In this document: piece by piece, positions 55,282-64,000 of the stretch
Layout: each line of letters opens with the position of its first letter
Position numbering within the stretch: position 1 is the first letter of the stretch
Assembly (NCBI RefSeq): GCF_014352875.1
Contig: NZ_CP060695.1
Span: 1,829,501 to 1,893,500 of the forward strand
Source: Polaribacter pectinis
GTDB taxonomy: Bacteria > Bacteroidota > Bacteroidia > Flavobacteriales > Flavobacteriaceae
Reading direction: 5' to 3'
DNA length: 64,000 bases
Notes under the pieces: model-generated
Database searches by the model: none
Seen by the model: the letters and a program-made list of their open reading frames with translations, nothing else
Told to the model about the DNA's origin: nothing
Position numbers and translations under genes: made by a program

Positions 55282-56617
55282 CCTCATCAAAATCTAAACC
55301 TCCATAATTACCAGAACTCATTAATAAAACTGCCTTATTATCTAAATCTTGGTTGAATAAAAAGTCTTTAAATTCTTGCGGATTTGTATAAATAATTAAA
55401 TCTTCTCTATCAAAAGCTTCTCCAATTTGTTCGGCAGAAACCTCTTCTAATTGTTTAATTTTTACTGCATGTGGCGAATAAAAAACTACTGCTTTGTCTG
55501 CAAACTCCAACGCTCCTTTATATTCTGCTAAAAACTCTGCATTTAGACTAGAATAGGTATGTAATTCTAAACATGCCAAAACAGTTCTATCTTTATACTG
55601 ATTTTTAACTGCTTTTGTAGTGGCAGCAACTTTAGATGGCGAATGTGCAAAGTCTTTAAAAACAACTGTTTTATTACTTTCTGCAATCTTCTCTAAACGC
55701 TTACTTGCTCCTTTAAAACTTACAATCGCTTCATAAAAATCGTCTTCATCTATCCCTAAATGCTGGCAAATCCATTTTGCTCCTGCTAAATTCTGTAAAT
55801 TATGTTTTCCAAAAATCTCTAGTGGTAAATTTCCTTCTGCAGTATCTAAATAGGTAATTCCGTTTTCTATAAAATGTTCTGGAGTTTGGTACGCGTATTT
55901 TTTAATATGATTGGTTGAAGTTTCTACAACATCTTTTACAATTTCATCTTCTATATTGTAAACCATGCTTCCACCATTTACCATAGAATCTGTAAATATT
56001 CTAAACTGCTCTACATAGTTCTCGAACGTTGGAAAAACATTTATATGATCCCAAGCAATACCACTTAACAACGCAATATTTGGTTTGTATAAATGAAATT
56101 TAGGACGCATATCTATTGGCGAACTCAAATATTCATCACCTTCTAAAACAATAAAATCGTTTTCTTCTGTTAAATGCACCATGGTTTCAAAACCTTCTAA
56201 TTGTGCACCAACCATATAATCTACTTCTTTTTCATGATAATTTAACACATGTAAAATCATAGAAGTTATTGTAGTTTTTCCATGAGAACCACCAATTACT
56301 ACTCTTGTTTTATTTTTAGATTGTTCATATAAAAATTCTGGATAGGAATATATTTTTAAGCCTAATTCTTGCGCTTTTAACAATTCTACATTGTCTTTTT
56401 TAGCATGCATTCCTAAAATAATAACATCTAATTCAGACGATATTTTTTCTGGAAACCAACCAAATTCTTCTGGCAATAAACCATATTTTTCTAATCGAGA
56501 TTTAGATGGATCATGAATTGTATCATCACTTCCAGAAACTTGGTATCCTTTTTGGTGTAAAGCTATTGCAAGATTGTGCATTGCGCTTCCGCCAATGGCT
56601 ATAAAATGAATTTTCAT
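55265..56617 (-). CDS. mpl: UDP-N-acetylmuramate:tripeptide ligase
   Basis: Mur-ligase family enzyme of 450 residues that joins recycled L-Ala-gamma-D-Glu-meso-DAP to UDP-MurNAc in peptidoglycan recycling. MKIHFIAIGGSAMHNLAIAL at the start, the ATP-binding loop VIGGSHGKTTITSM (about 108-121), GDEYLSSPIDMRPKF and KDFAHSPSKVAATTKAV are typical of Mpl and differ from MurC. It is monocistronic and converges with the nucleotidyltransferase gene. Confidence 0.9.
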   Translation of the reverse strand: MKIHFIAIGGSAMHNLAIALHQKGYQVSGSDDTIHDPSKSRLEKYGLLPEEFGWFPEKISSELDVIILGMHAKKDNVELLKAQELGLKIYSYPEFLYEQSKNKTRVVIGGSHGKTTITSMILHVLNYHEKEVDYMVGAQLEGFETMVHLTEENDFIVLEGDEYLSSPIDMRPKFHLYKPNIALLSGIAWDHINVFPTFENYVEQFRIFTDSMVNGGSMVYNIEDEIVKDVVETSTNHIKKYAYQTPEHFIENGITYLDTAEGNLPLEIFGKHNLQNLAGAKWICQHLGIDEDDFYEAIVSFKGASKRLEKIAESNKTVVFKDFAHSPSKVAATTKAVKNQYKDRTVLACLELHTYSSLNAEFLAEYKGALEFADKAVVFYSPHAVKIKQLEEVSAEQIGEAFDREDLIIYTNPQEFKDFLFNQDLDNKAVLLMSSGNYGGLDFDEVKNLV

Positions 56618-56788
56618 TTAACAAAATTTTAAAAAGTAAAAATACAAAAGCTTCGCACAATATTGATTATATTTAGGATGAAACTCAATGAAAAAGTAGT
56701 TTTACAAACCCAAAAGGTGCGTTTACTAATTTTAGATTGTTTTACAACCTGATTTACACATGCTTTGATAGCATAAAATCTCTGAATT

Positions 56789-59700
56789 ATGAAAAAACTG
56801 ACAACATTATTAATGATATTATTATTTTCTTCTCTAACAAATGCTCAAAACAACTTTGACAATCTTTGGCTTAAAGTCCAAAAATTAGAGGTTGACAATT
56901 TGCCAAAATCGGCATTAGAAATCGTTGAAGAAATATATACAAAAGCAGAAAAAGAAAACAACTCGCCACAAATTATAAAAGCGCTTTTTTACAAAAGTAA
57001 ATTCTCTTTAACATTAGAAGAAGATGCGCAATTAAAAGTGATTAATTCGTTTAAAAAACACATTGCTAAAAGTAACTTCCCAACAGAAAACGTTTTAGAA
57101 AATATATTAGCAAACTTGTATTGGCAATACTTTACACAAAACAGATATAAATTTTACAACCGAACAAAAACAGAAAATAAAGTAGATGAAACTGATTTTA
57201 GAACTTGGGATTTAGACACACTTTTTAAAGAAATTCATTGTCATTTTGAAGCTTCTTTAGAGAATGCAACACAACTTCAAAATACAGCTATTTACGACTT
57301 TGCTCCTATTCTAGAAGTACAAAAAGGAGCAAAAACATACAGACCAACTTTGTATGATTTCTTGGCAAATAATGCATTAGACTTTTATAAAACTTCAGAA
57401 ACTTCTATTACAAAACCAACGTATCAATTTCATCTAGATAACATTACTTATTTAAGTGATCTTACTACTTTCTCTAAACTTAATTTGGTATCTGAAGATA
57501 GTTTATCTCTTCAATTTAATGCTTTAAAAATCTACCAAAAACTAATTCAGTTTCATTTAAAAAGCAACAATTTACAAGCTTTAGTTGCTGCCGATTTAAA
57601 TAGAATAGAATTTGTAAACCTTCATGGAACTTTTAGTAATAAAAAAGAAACGCTGTCTGCAACATTTCATAAATCTTATGCAAATTATAAGAACAATGAA
57701 GTTGGTGGTTTGTATGCTTTTGAAATTGCAAAAAACCACAGAGAAGTTTCTGAAAACAAATTAGCAATAGCTATTTGCGATGATGTTATTAAAAAATTTC
57801 CAAAAAGTTTAGCAGCTAGAAAATGCACTATTCTAAAAAACCAAATAGAGCAAACTTCTTTAAAAATTACTACTGAAGAATACATTCCTATTCATACGAA
57901 TAGTAGATTGTTAATCAATTATAAAAATATTGATAAACTGTTTTTTACAGCTTATAAAATTTCGCAAGAGCAATTAACTACATTCCATAAAACCTATCAA
58001 TTTAAAGATAAATTGAAATTAATTACTTCTTTTGAAAAAGTAAAAAACTGGCAAGATGCTTTAAGAAACGAAGAAGATTATTTACAACATACCACAGAAA
58101 CAATTCTGCCGAAGTTCGAAAACGGAATGTATTTAATTTTAGCGTCTGAAAGTGAAGATTTAAAAGAAGATAAAATCTACGGAACTACAACCTTACAAGC
58201 TACAAATTTAACGTTAATTGAAAATAATTTCGATAACAAACACAACTATCAAATAGTAGATAGAAACACAGGAAAACCAATTAAAGGTGCTGAAATTCAT
58301 ATTAAAAATGAAAGAAAATATAGAGGTGATTATATAAATAAAAAACTTATTACGGACAAAAACGGATTTGCTTCTTTTAAAGCTAAAACTTACTATCAAA
58401 ATGTAACAATTTCTGTAAAAACAAAAGATGATGTTGCTTCTTTTGGAAATCATTATTTAAGAGAAAATAATAGAAATTACAGTAATAATTATGATAAAAA
58501 AATAAGAATAAAACCTTTTATTTTTACGGATAGAAGTATTTACAGACCAGGACAAATTGTGTATTTTAAAGCAATTGTTCTAAAAAAACAAGGAGAAAAA
58601 TCGGAAGTTTTTAAAAATGAATTTGTAGAAGTTACCTTATTTGATGTAAACAATCAAGTAGTTAAAACACTCGATTTAAAACTGAATGAATTTGGTTCTG
58701 TGGCTGGAGAATTTATAATTCCTAACAATGGTTTAACTGGGGAATTTAGCATAGAAATCGATGAAAATTTTGGACATGATAGTAAATTTTATGACAAAGT
58801 CAATTATGATTTCAACTATAATGAACATTTTTTTTCAGTTGAAGAGTATAAAAGACCAAAATTCGAAACTGAATTCAAACCTATAAATGAAACCTTTAAA
58901 ATTAACGATTCTATTACTGTAAAAGGTTTTGCTAAAGCCTTTTCTGGCGCAACAATTACTGATGCCAAAGTGGTATATAGAGTTCACAGAAAAGTGCAAT
59001 ACCCAAGTTGGTATTATTGGCGAAGACCAAATGTGGGTTCAGAATCTCAAGAAATTACCAATGGAGAAACGATAACAAATGATAAAGGAGAATTTGAGAT
59101 TATTTTTAAAGCAATTCCAGATAAAAGTGTTTCTAAAGAGAGTTTGCCAGTTTTTAATTATGAAATAACAGCAGATGTTACAGATATTAATGGCGAGACA
59201 AGAAGCGCAACAAGCCTTGTAAAAGTTGGTTATCATAGTTTACTTGCGTCTGTTTCAATTGATGACAAAATTGATAAAAATGCAGATGAAAACAAGATAA
59301 CTATTGATACAAAAAACTTAAACGGAGAATTTGTACCTGCAAAAGGAAGTATAAAAATTTACAAATTAATTGCTCCTGAAAATCCGTTAAGAAAAAGACC
59401 TTGGAATGCACCAGAATATCAAGACATTCCTGAAAACGAGTTTCGCAAACTCTTTCCAAATGACCCTTACACTAATGATGAAGCTGATGCACAAAACTGG
59501 AAAAAAGGGAACATTGTTTTCAATACTAAATTTGATACAGAAGCTTCAAAAGAAATCATTTTAAAGAATACAAAAAAATGGATTTCCGGTAAATATATAA
59601 TCATTTTAGAAAGTGAAGACAAATTCGGTCAAAAAGTAAAAGACGAAAATAGATTCAATGTTTTTTCAACTAAAGAAACTGCAATTGCAGACAATAAATT

Positions 59701-62700
59701 GTTTGTAATTAATACTGATAAAACATTTTATAAAATTGGGGATGTTGTTGAACTACAAATTGGTTCTGCTTCTAAAAACATGACTGTTATTATACAAACT
59801 GAAAAAAATCATACAATAGTAGAAACTTGTTTGTACAAATTAAATAACAAAACTAAAACAATAAAAATACCCGTAAAAAAAGATGATTTAGGCGGGTTTG
59901 CTGTAAAATATCATTTTGTGAATTACAATTATTTCGAAAGTGGAAGTTTATTAATTAATGTTCCTGAAGTAATAGAAAACATAGCAGTAGAAACCAATAT
60001 TTTTAGAGATAAATTACAACCTGGGCAAGATGAAACTTGGAGTTTCAGTATAAAAAATGACAAAAATGATGCAGTTGCAGCAGAAGTTTTAGCTTCTATG
60101 TATGATGCCTCATTAGACGAATTTAAATCTCATAATTGGAGTTTTAATCCTGTATCATCAAAGCAACCTTACTATTCGTATTCTAGAAGTAACGCAAACC
60201 ATAGTTTTAGAAATACGTATTTTCAAATTAAAAATAATCAAAGAAACTATTACAATTTCCCTACTATAAGACATGATACCTACAATTGGTTTGGATTTAG
60301 TTTTAACAACTGGGATCAAAGAAATTATTTAAGAAAAGTAAAAACTAAATTAGAAAGTACTAGAAAAGATTTTGATGGAACCATTACTGGAATTGTTGAA
60401 GACGAATCTGGAGCTTTACCTGGAGTTTCTATCGTAATAAACGGAACTACTTTTGGCACAGAAACAGATTTTGATGGTTTTTACTCCATAAAAATTAAAA
60501 AAGGAGACGTTTTAACTTTTGGATATTTAGGCTATCTATCTAAACAAGTTGTAGTTGACAAGCAAACACATTTGAATGTTAAGTTAGAAGAAAGTGCAGA
60601 ACATTTAGAAGAAGTTGTAGTAACAGGTTATGGAACTATAAACAAAAGACACCTTTCTAGCGCTGTAAGTATAATAGAGTCTGAATCTATTGAAGGTAAA
60701 GTTGCTGGAGTTGAAAGTGATGAGCTTTCAGAAAATGTAATTATAAGAGGGTTAGGAAGTCTTTCTGGAGCAAACAAACCTTTATATGTTATTGATGGAG
60801 TTATTGTAGATACAATGAATTTAAGTCCAAATGAAATTGCAGAAATGAATGTTTTAAAAGACGAAGCTGCAACTTCTTTATACGGTGCAAAAGCTGCAAA
60901 TGGAGTTGTAATAATTACAACAAAATCTGGACAAGCAAAATTGAATAAGGAACTTTCTCAAGTACAAGCTCGTAAGAATTTTAAAGAAACTGCTTTCTTT
61001 TTTCCTCAATTAAAAACTGATAAAGATGGTAAAGTAAGTTTTTCATTTACAATGCCAGAAGCACTTACAAAATGGAAATTACAATTATTAGCACATACTA
61101 AAACATTAAAATCAACAACAAAAACACTAACAACTGTAACTCAAAAAGAATTAATGGTGGTACCAAATGCACCACGTTTTTTAAGAGAAGGAGATAAAAT
61201 TGTGTTATCTGCAAAAATTACAAATTTGACCAATAACAAATTGTCTGGTTTCGCAAAACTGATTTTAACAGATGCAATTACAGGAAAAGAGATTAATGAA
61301 GATTTAGAAAACACAGATTCAAACAAGAATTTTTCTGTTGATAAAGATGGAAACACCAATGTTTCTTGGAACCTATCAATTCCTGAAACTGTGCAAGCTG
61401 TACAATATAAAATTGTGGCAAAAGCTGGTGATTTTTCTGACGGAGAACAAAATGTGTTACCGGTTTTATCTAATAGAATGTTGGTTACAGAAACGGTTCC
61501 TATGTGGGTTCGTTCTAACCAAACCAAAACTTTTACGTTAGATAAATTGAAAAATAATACTTCTTCAACTTTAAAAAATCACAAGTTGACTTTAGAAATG
61601 ACGTCTAATCCTGTTTGGTATGCCATACAATCTTTGCCATATTTAATGGAATATCCTTATGAATGTGCAGAACAAACATTCTCTAGATATTACGCAAATA
61701 CATTGGCGAGTTTTGTGGCGAATTCCAACCCAAGAATTCAAGAAGTTTTTAATGCTTGGAAATCTTCAGACGCATTATTATCTAATTTGGAGAAAAATCA
61801 AGAATTAAAATCATTGATTATTCAAGAAACGCCTTGGTTAAGAGATGCTCAATCGGAAACCGAGCAAAAGAAACGAATTGCCTTATTATTCGATTTGAAT
61901 AAAATGAAAAATGAACAGCAAAAAGCTATTAATAAACTAGAGGAAATACAGCTGAATTCTGGAGGATTTCCTTGGTTTAAAGGCGGAAGATATGAGAGCA
62001 ATTTTATTACACAACATATTGCTACTGGTTTTGGTCATTTACAAAAATTAGGAGTTACTGATTTTGATACATCAACAAAAAAAATGATTGAAAAATCTGT
62101 AAAATTTTTAGATAACGAATTGTTAGAAAACTATAATAAACTACTAGAAAGAGCTGAAGAAATTAAACAAAGAGCGAAGACAAAAAAGAAAGGTGAACAA
62201 GAATATACAGCCTATCTAGCGAAAAATCACTTGAGTTATTTTACCATTCAATATTTATACATGCGTAGTTTTTATGATACTATTTCTATAAATGATAAAC
62301 TAAAAACTGCTGTTGATTATTACAGAAATCAATCTGCTGAATATTGGAACGATTATAATTTATATGCAAAAGGACAAATTGCATTATCGCTTTTTAGAAC
62401 TGATAAAAAACAAGTTGCAAACAAGATTTTAAAATCGTTGAAAGAAAATTCAATCACTTCAGATGAATTAGGAATGTATTGGAAAACCAACACTGCTGGT
62501 TATTACTATTATGAAGCTCCTGTTGAAACACAAGCATTAATGATAGAGGTGTTTTCTGAAATCGAAAATGACACAAAAACTATTGATAATCTAAAAATTT
62601 GGTTACTAAAAAACAAGCAAACAAATCGTTGGAAAACAACAAAAGCAACTACAGAAGCTGTGTATGCTTTATTATTGAATGGAAGTGATTGGGTTTCAGT

Positions 62701-63352
62701 TACAGAAATGGTAGACATTAAAATTGGTGATCAAAATATAAATCCGTCTAAATTAGAAGGTGTAAAAGTAGAAGCTGGAACTGGTTATTTTAAAACATCT
62801 TGGAATGGATCTGAAATAAAACCAAATATGAGCGAAGTTACCATCAATAAAAAAGGAAACGGAATTGCTTGGGGAGGTTTGTATTGGCAATATTTTGAAG
62901 ATTTAGACAAAATTACTTCTGCAGAAACTCCGCTTAAATTAAATAAGAAACTATTCAAAAAAGTAAATACAAATGCAGGAAAAGAATTGCAAGAAATTAC
63001 AAAAAACACCAATTTAAAAGTAGGAGATTTAATTACTGTAAGAATTGAGTTACGTTCAGATAGAGATATGGAATTTATTCACATGAAAGACATGAGAGCT
63101 TCTGGAGTAGAACCAATTAACGTACTTTCTAAATACAAGTGGCAAGACAATTTAGGGTATTATGAAAGTACAAAAGATGCTGCTACTAATTTCTTTTTCG
63201 ATCGTTTACCAAAAGGAGTTTACATTTTTGAATATGATGTTAGAGTTAATAATGCTGGTGATTTTAGCAACGGAATTACAACCATACAAAGTATGTATGC
63301 TCCAGAATTTAGCAGTCATTCTAAAGGAGTTCGTTTAACAGTTGAAAAATAA
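56789..63352 (+). CDS. Alpha-2-macroglobulin with inserted SusC-type carboxypeptidase-regulatory and plug domains
   Basis: Protein of 2187 residues with a signal peptide (1-20). The N-terminal half carries MG domains (RSIYRPGQIVYFKAIVLKKQ near 580). Around residues 1198-1275 a CarboxypepD_reg-like domain begins (TGIVEDESGALPGVSIVING), with the SusC linker LEEVVVTGYGTINKR, then a TonB-receptor plug at about 1290-1380 (NVIIRGLGSLSGANKPLYVI, LYGAKAANGVVIITTKSG). The alpha-2-macroglobulin domain resumes at once (FFFPQLKTDKDGKVSFSF). The thioester motif is CAEQ at 1626-1629 (YPYECAEQTFSRYY). Bacterial relatives trap proteases at the cell surface. The inserted module lies where the bait region is expected. 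No frameshift or stop interrupts it. Confidence 0.85.
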   Translation: MKKLTTLLMILLFSSLTNAQNNFDNLWLKVQKLEVDNLPKSALEIVEEIYTKAEKENNSPQIIKALFYKSKFSLTLEEDAQLKVINSFKKHIAKSNFPTENVLENILANLYWQYFTQNRYKFYNRTKTENKVDETDFRTWDLDTLFKEIHCHFEASLENATQLQNTAIYDFAPILEVQKGAKTYRPTLYDFLANNALDFYKTSETSITKPTYQFHLDNITYLSDLTTFSKLNLVSEDSLSLQFNALKIYQKLIQFHLKSNNLQALVAADLNRIEFVNLHGTFSNKKETLSATFHKSYANYKNNEVGGLYAFEIAKNHREVSENKLAIAICDDVIKKFPKSLAARKCTILKNQIEQTSLKITTEEYIPIHTNSRLLINYKNIDKLFFTAYKISQEQLTTFHKTYQFKDKLKLITSFEKVKNWQDALRNEEDYLQHTTETILPKFENGMYLILASESEDLKEDKIYGTTTLQATNLTLIENNFDNKHNYQIVDRNTGKPIKGAEIHIKNERKYRGDYINKKLITDKNGFASFKAKTYYQNVTISVKTKDDVASFGNHYLRENNRNYSNNYDKKIRIKPFIFTDRSIYRPGQIVYFKAIVLKKQGEKSEVFKNEFVEVTLFDVNNQVVKTLDLKLNEFGSVAGEFIIPNNGLTGEFSIEIDENFGHDSKFYDKVNYDFNYNEHFFSVEEYKRPKFETEFKPINETFKINDSITVKGFAKAFSGATITDAKVVYRVHRKVQYPSWYYWRRPNVGSESQEITNGETITNDKGEFEIIFKAIPDKSVSKESLPVFNYEITADVTDINGETRSATSLVKVGYHSLLASVSIDDKIDKNADENKITIDTKNLNGEFVPAKGSIKIYKLIAPENPLRKRPWNAPEYQDIPENEFRKLFPNDPYTNDEADAQNWKKGNIVFNTKFDTEASKEIILKNTKKWISGKYIIILESEDKFGQKVKDENRFNVFSTKETAIADNKLFVINTDKTFYKIGDVVELQIGSASKNMTVIIQTEKNHTIVETCLYKLNNKTKTIKIPVKKDDLGGFAVKYHFVNYNYFESGSLLINVPEVIENIAVETNIFRDKLQPGQDETWSFSIKNDKNDAVAAEVLASMYDASLDEFKSHNWSFNPVSSKQPYYSYSRSNANHSFRNTYFQIKNNQRNYYNFPTIRHDTYNWFGFSFNNWDQRNYLRKVKTKLESTRKDFDGTITGIVEDESGALPGVSIVINGTTFGTETDFDGFYSIKIKKGDVLTFGYLGYLSKQVVVDKQTHLNVKLEESAEHLEEVVVTGYGTINKRHLSSAVSIIESESIEGKVAGVESDELSENVIIRGLGSLSGANKPLYVIDGVIVDTMNLSPNEIAEMNVLKDEAATSLYGAKAANGVVIITTKSGQAKLNKELSQVQARKNFKETAFFFPQLKTDKDGKVSFSFTMPEALTKWKLQLLAHTKTLKSTTKTLTTVTQKELMVVPNAPRFLREGDKIVLSAKITNLTNNKLSGFAKLILTDAITGKEINEDLENTDSNKNFSVDKDGNTNVSWNLSIPETVQAVQYKIVAKAGDFSDGEQNVLPVLSNRMLVTETVPMWVRSNQTKTFTLDKLKNNTSSTLKNHKLTLEMTSNPVWYAIQSLPYLMEYPYECAEQTFSRYYANTLASFVANSNPRIQEVFNAWKSSDALLSNLEKNQELKSLIIQETPWLRDAQSETEQKKRIALLFDLNKMKNEQQKAINKLEEIQLNSGGFPWFKGGRYESNFITQHIATGFGHLQKLGVTDFDTSTKKMIEKSVKFLDNELLENYNKLLERAEEIKQRAKTKKKGEQEYTAYLAKNHLSYFTIQYLYMRSFYDTISINDKLKTAVDYYRNQSAEYWNDYNLYAKGQIALSLFRTDKKQVANKILKSLKENSITSDELGMYWKTNTAGYYYYEAPVETQALMIEVFSEIENDTKTIDNLKIWLLKNKQTNRWKTTKATTEAVYALLLNGSDWVSVTEMVDIKIGDQNINPSKLEGVKVEAGTGYFKTSWNGSEIKPNMSEVTINKKGNGIAWGGLYWQYFEDLDKITSAETPLKLNKKLFKKVNTNAGKELQEITKNTNLKVGDLITVRIELRSDRDMEFIHMKDMRASGVEPINVLSKYKWQDNLGYYESTKDAATNFFFDRLPKGVYIFEYDVRVNNAGDFSNGITTIQSMYAPEFSSHSKGVRLTVEK

Positions 63353-63387
63353 AACTCATTTGTATCAATTTATATTCTAAATGAGTT
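63353..63387 (+). terminator. Hairpin after the alpha-2-macroglobulin gene
   Basis: AACTCATTT (63353-63361) pairs perfectly with AAATGAGTT (63379-63387) across a 17-base loop, right at the stop codon. No T-run follows, so termination is uncertain; it could equally protect the 3' end. Confidence 0.35.
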
Positions 63388-63409
63388 CATTCGAATGGAA
63401 TTATAAGTC

Positions 63410-63417
63410 TAATTTTG
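63410..63417 (+). promoter_or_regulatory. -7 box upstream of the small barrel gene
   Basis: TAATTTTG matches TAnnTTTG and lies 27 bases before the ATG at 63445. No good -33 TTG was seen. Confidence 0.4.
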
Positions 63418-63444
63418 TGGTTCAATCACAATAAAATATAAATT

Positions 63445-63927
63445 ATGAAAAAAACACTTTTAATTATAGGTCTTATAGTAGCTGGAGCATTTTCAGCAAA
63501 TGCACAAAGTATTTCTAAAAACGCGATTGGTTTACGTTTGGGTGACAATGATGGTTTTGGAGGAGAAATTTCTTACCAAAGAGCATTGGGTGACAATAAC
63601 AGATTAGAAATAGATTTAGGTTTAAGAGACAACAATAATTACGACGGTTTTAAAGCTACTGGTCTTTACCAATGGGTTTGGAATATTGATGGTGGTTTTA
63701 ACTGGTACGCAGGTGTTGGTGGTGGTTTAGGTAACTACAGTGGAAAAGACAACAACAATAATTTTTCTGAAACTTTTGTTTTTGCTGCTGGTGATGTTGG
63801 AATCGAGTACAACTTTCCTTCTGCACCAATCTTACTTTCATTAGACTTAAGACCAGAATTTGGTTTTGGTAAAACTTTTAATGACTATGATAATGACATC
63901 GCATTAAGTATTAGATACCAATTCTAA
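63445..63927 (+). CDS. Small outer-membrane beta-barrel protein
   Basis: Exported protein of 160 residues with a signal peptide (1-20, FSANA|QS). Alternating hydrophobic residues and aromatic-rich strands (NRLEIDLGLRDNNNYDGFKA, DGGFNWYAGVGGGLGNYSGK) end with a C-terminal aromatic residue in LSIRYQF, the barrel-assembly signal. About eight strands fit its length. The closest type is the OmpA-like or OmpW-like small barrels of flavobacteria. Function unknown; it stands alone, with a promoter-like -7 box and its own terminator. Confidence 0.75.
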   Translation: MKKTLLIIGLIVAGAFSANAQSISKNAIGLRLGDNDGFGGEISYQRALGDNNRLEIDLGLRDNNNYDGFKATGLYQWVWNIDGGFNWYAGVGGGLGNYSGKDNNNNFSETFVFAAGDVGIEYNFPSAPILLSLDLRPEFGFGKTFNDYDNDIALSIRYQF

Positions 63928-63950
63928 AACTACATTTTAAAATAAATTAA

Positions 63951-63990
63951 AAATCCTCTAAAATTATTTTTTAGAGGATTTTCTTTTTTT
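63951..63990 (+). terminator. Intrinsic terminator after the small barrel gene
   Basis: Perfect 13-bp stem AAATCCTCTAAAA (63951-63963) / TTTTAGAGGATTT (63969-63981) with a 5-base loop and a T-rich tail. It is A/T symmetric and could also act on the other strand. Confidence 0.85.
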
Positions 63991-64000
63991 ACTTGCTTTA

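Noticed and set aside
61141-61527. Minus-strand frame of 128 codons within the macroglobulin gene
   Set aside because: No domain or start context; antisense shadow.
56789-63352. Assembly error fusing a macroglobulin with a SusC gene
   Set aside because: The frame is open throughout, macroglobulin sequence continues on both sides of the insert, and composition does not change at the joins.

Overview
The window is A+T-rich DNA from a member of the Bacteroidota, most likely a marine Flavobacteriaceae of the Polaribacter/Tenacibaculum kind. The evidence is SusC/SusD pairs, a type IX secretion (T9SS) C-terminal sorting domain, Bacteroidota-type promoters (TTTG about 19-22 bases before TAnnTTTG), few Shine-Dalgarno sites, and flavobacterial families such as DUF5723. 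Assignment below phylum is inference. No tRNA, rRNA, CRISPR array, transposase or phage gene was seen.

Layout. (1) 1-17436, minus strand: a continuous str-S10-spc-alpha block, in transcription order rpsL, rpsG, fusA, rpsJ, rplC to rpsN, rpsH to secY, infA, rpmJ, rpsM, rpsK, rpsD, rpoA and rplQ (cut by the window start). It has clear control elements: a str promoter, a terminator/promoter overlap between rpsJ and rplC, a hairpin between rpsN and rpsH, and a nested hairpin just before rpsD. (2) 17680-31028, plus: an Omp85-type outer-membrane protein and two SusC/SusD uptake loci, the second with two extra lipoproteins. (3) 31116-37344: housekeeping and envelope genes (RlmB-type methyltransferase, rhomboid protease, RarA, three exported proteins, YjjG-type nucleotidase). 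(4) 37422-44890: a surface-glycan locus made of two convergent operons (glycosyltransferase, flippase, methyltransferase; and two deacetylases with two acyltransferase-like proteins). (5) 44951-48743: radC and the trkA-trkH potassium uptake pair. (6) 48744-49273: a 530-base non-coding region with a 10-bp tandem repeat and inverted repeats. (7) 49274-55281: a T9SS-secreted lamin-tail/Calx-beta protein, a 55-residue peptide gene missed by ordinary gene-length cut-offs, a PqqD-HprK-like kinase and a nucleotidyltransferase. (8) 55265-63927: mpl (peptidoglycan recycling), a 2187-residue alpha-2-macroglobulin containing an inserted SusC-type module, and a small outer-membrane barrel.

The best candidate for an undescribed system is the peptide/kinase/nucleotidyltransferase cassette at 52789-55281. 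A short exported-looking peptide ending in SPEDPGTGF sits directly before a protein that fuses a RiPP-recognition-like PqqD domain to an HPr-kinase-like P-loop domain, followed by an overlapping nucleotidyltransferase. No lasso cyclase, radical SAM enzyme or protease is nearby. The second is the alpha-2-macroglobulin/SusC chimera.
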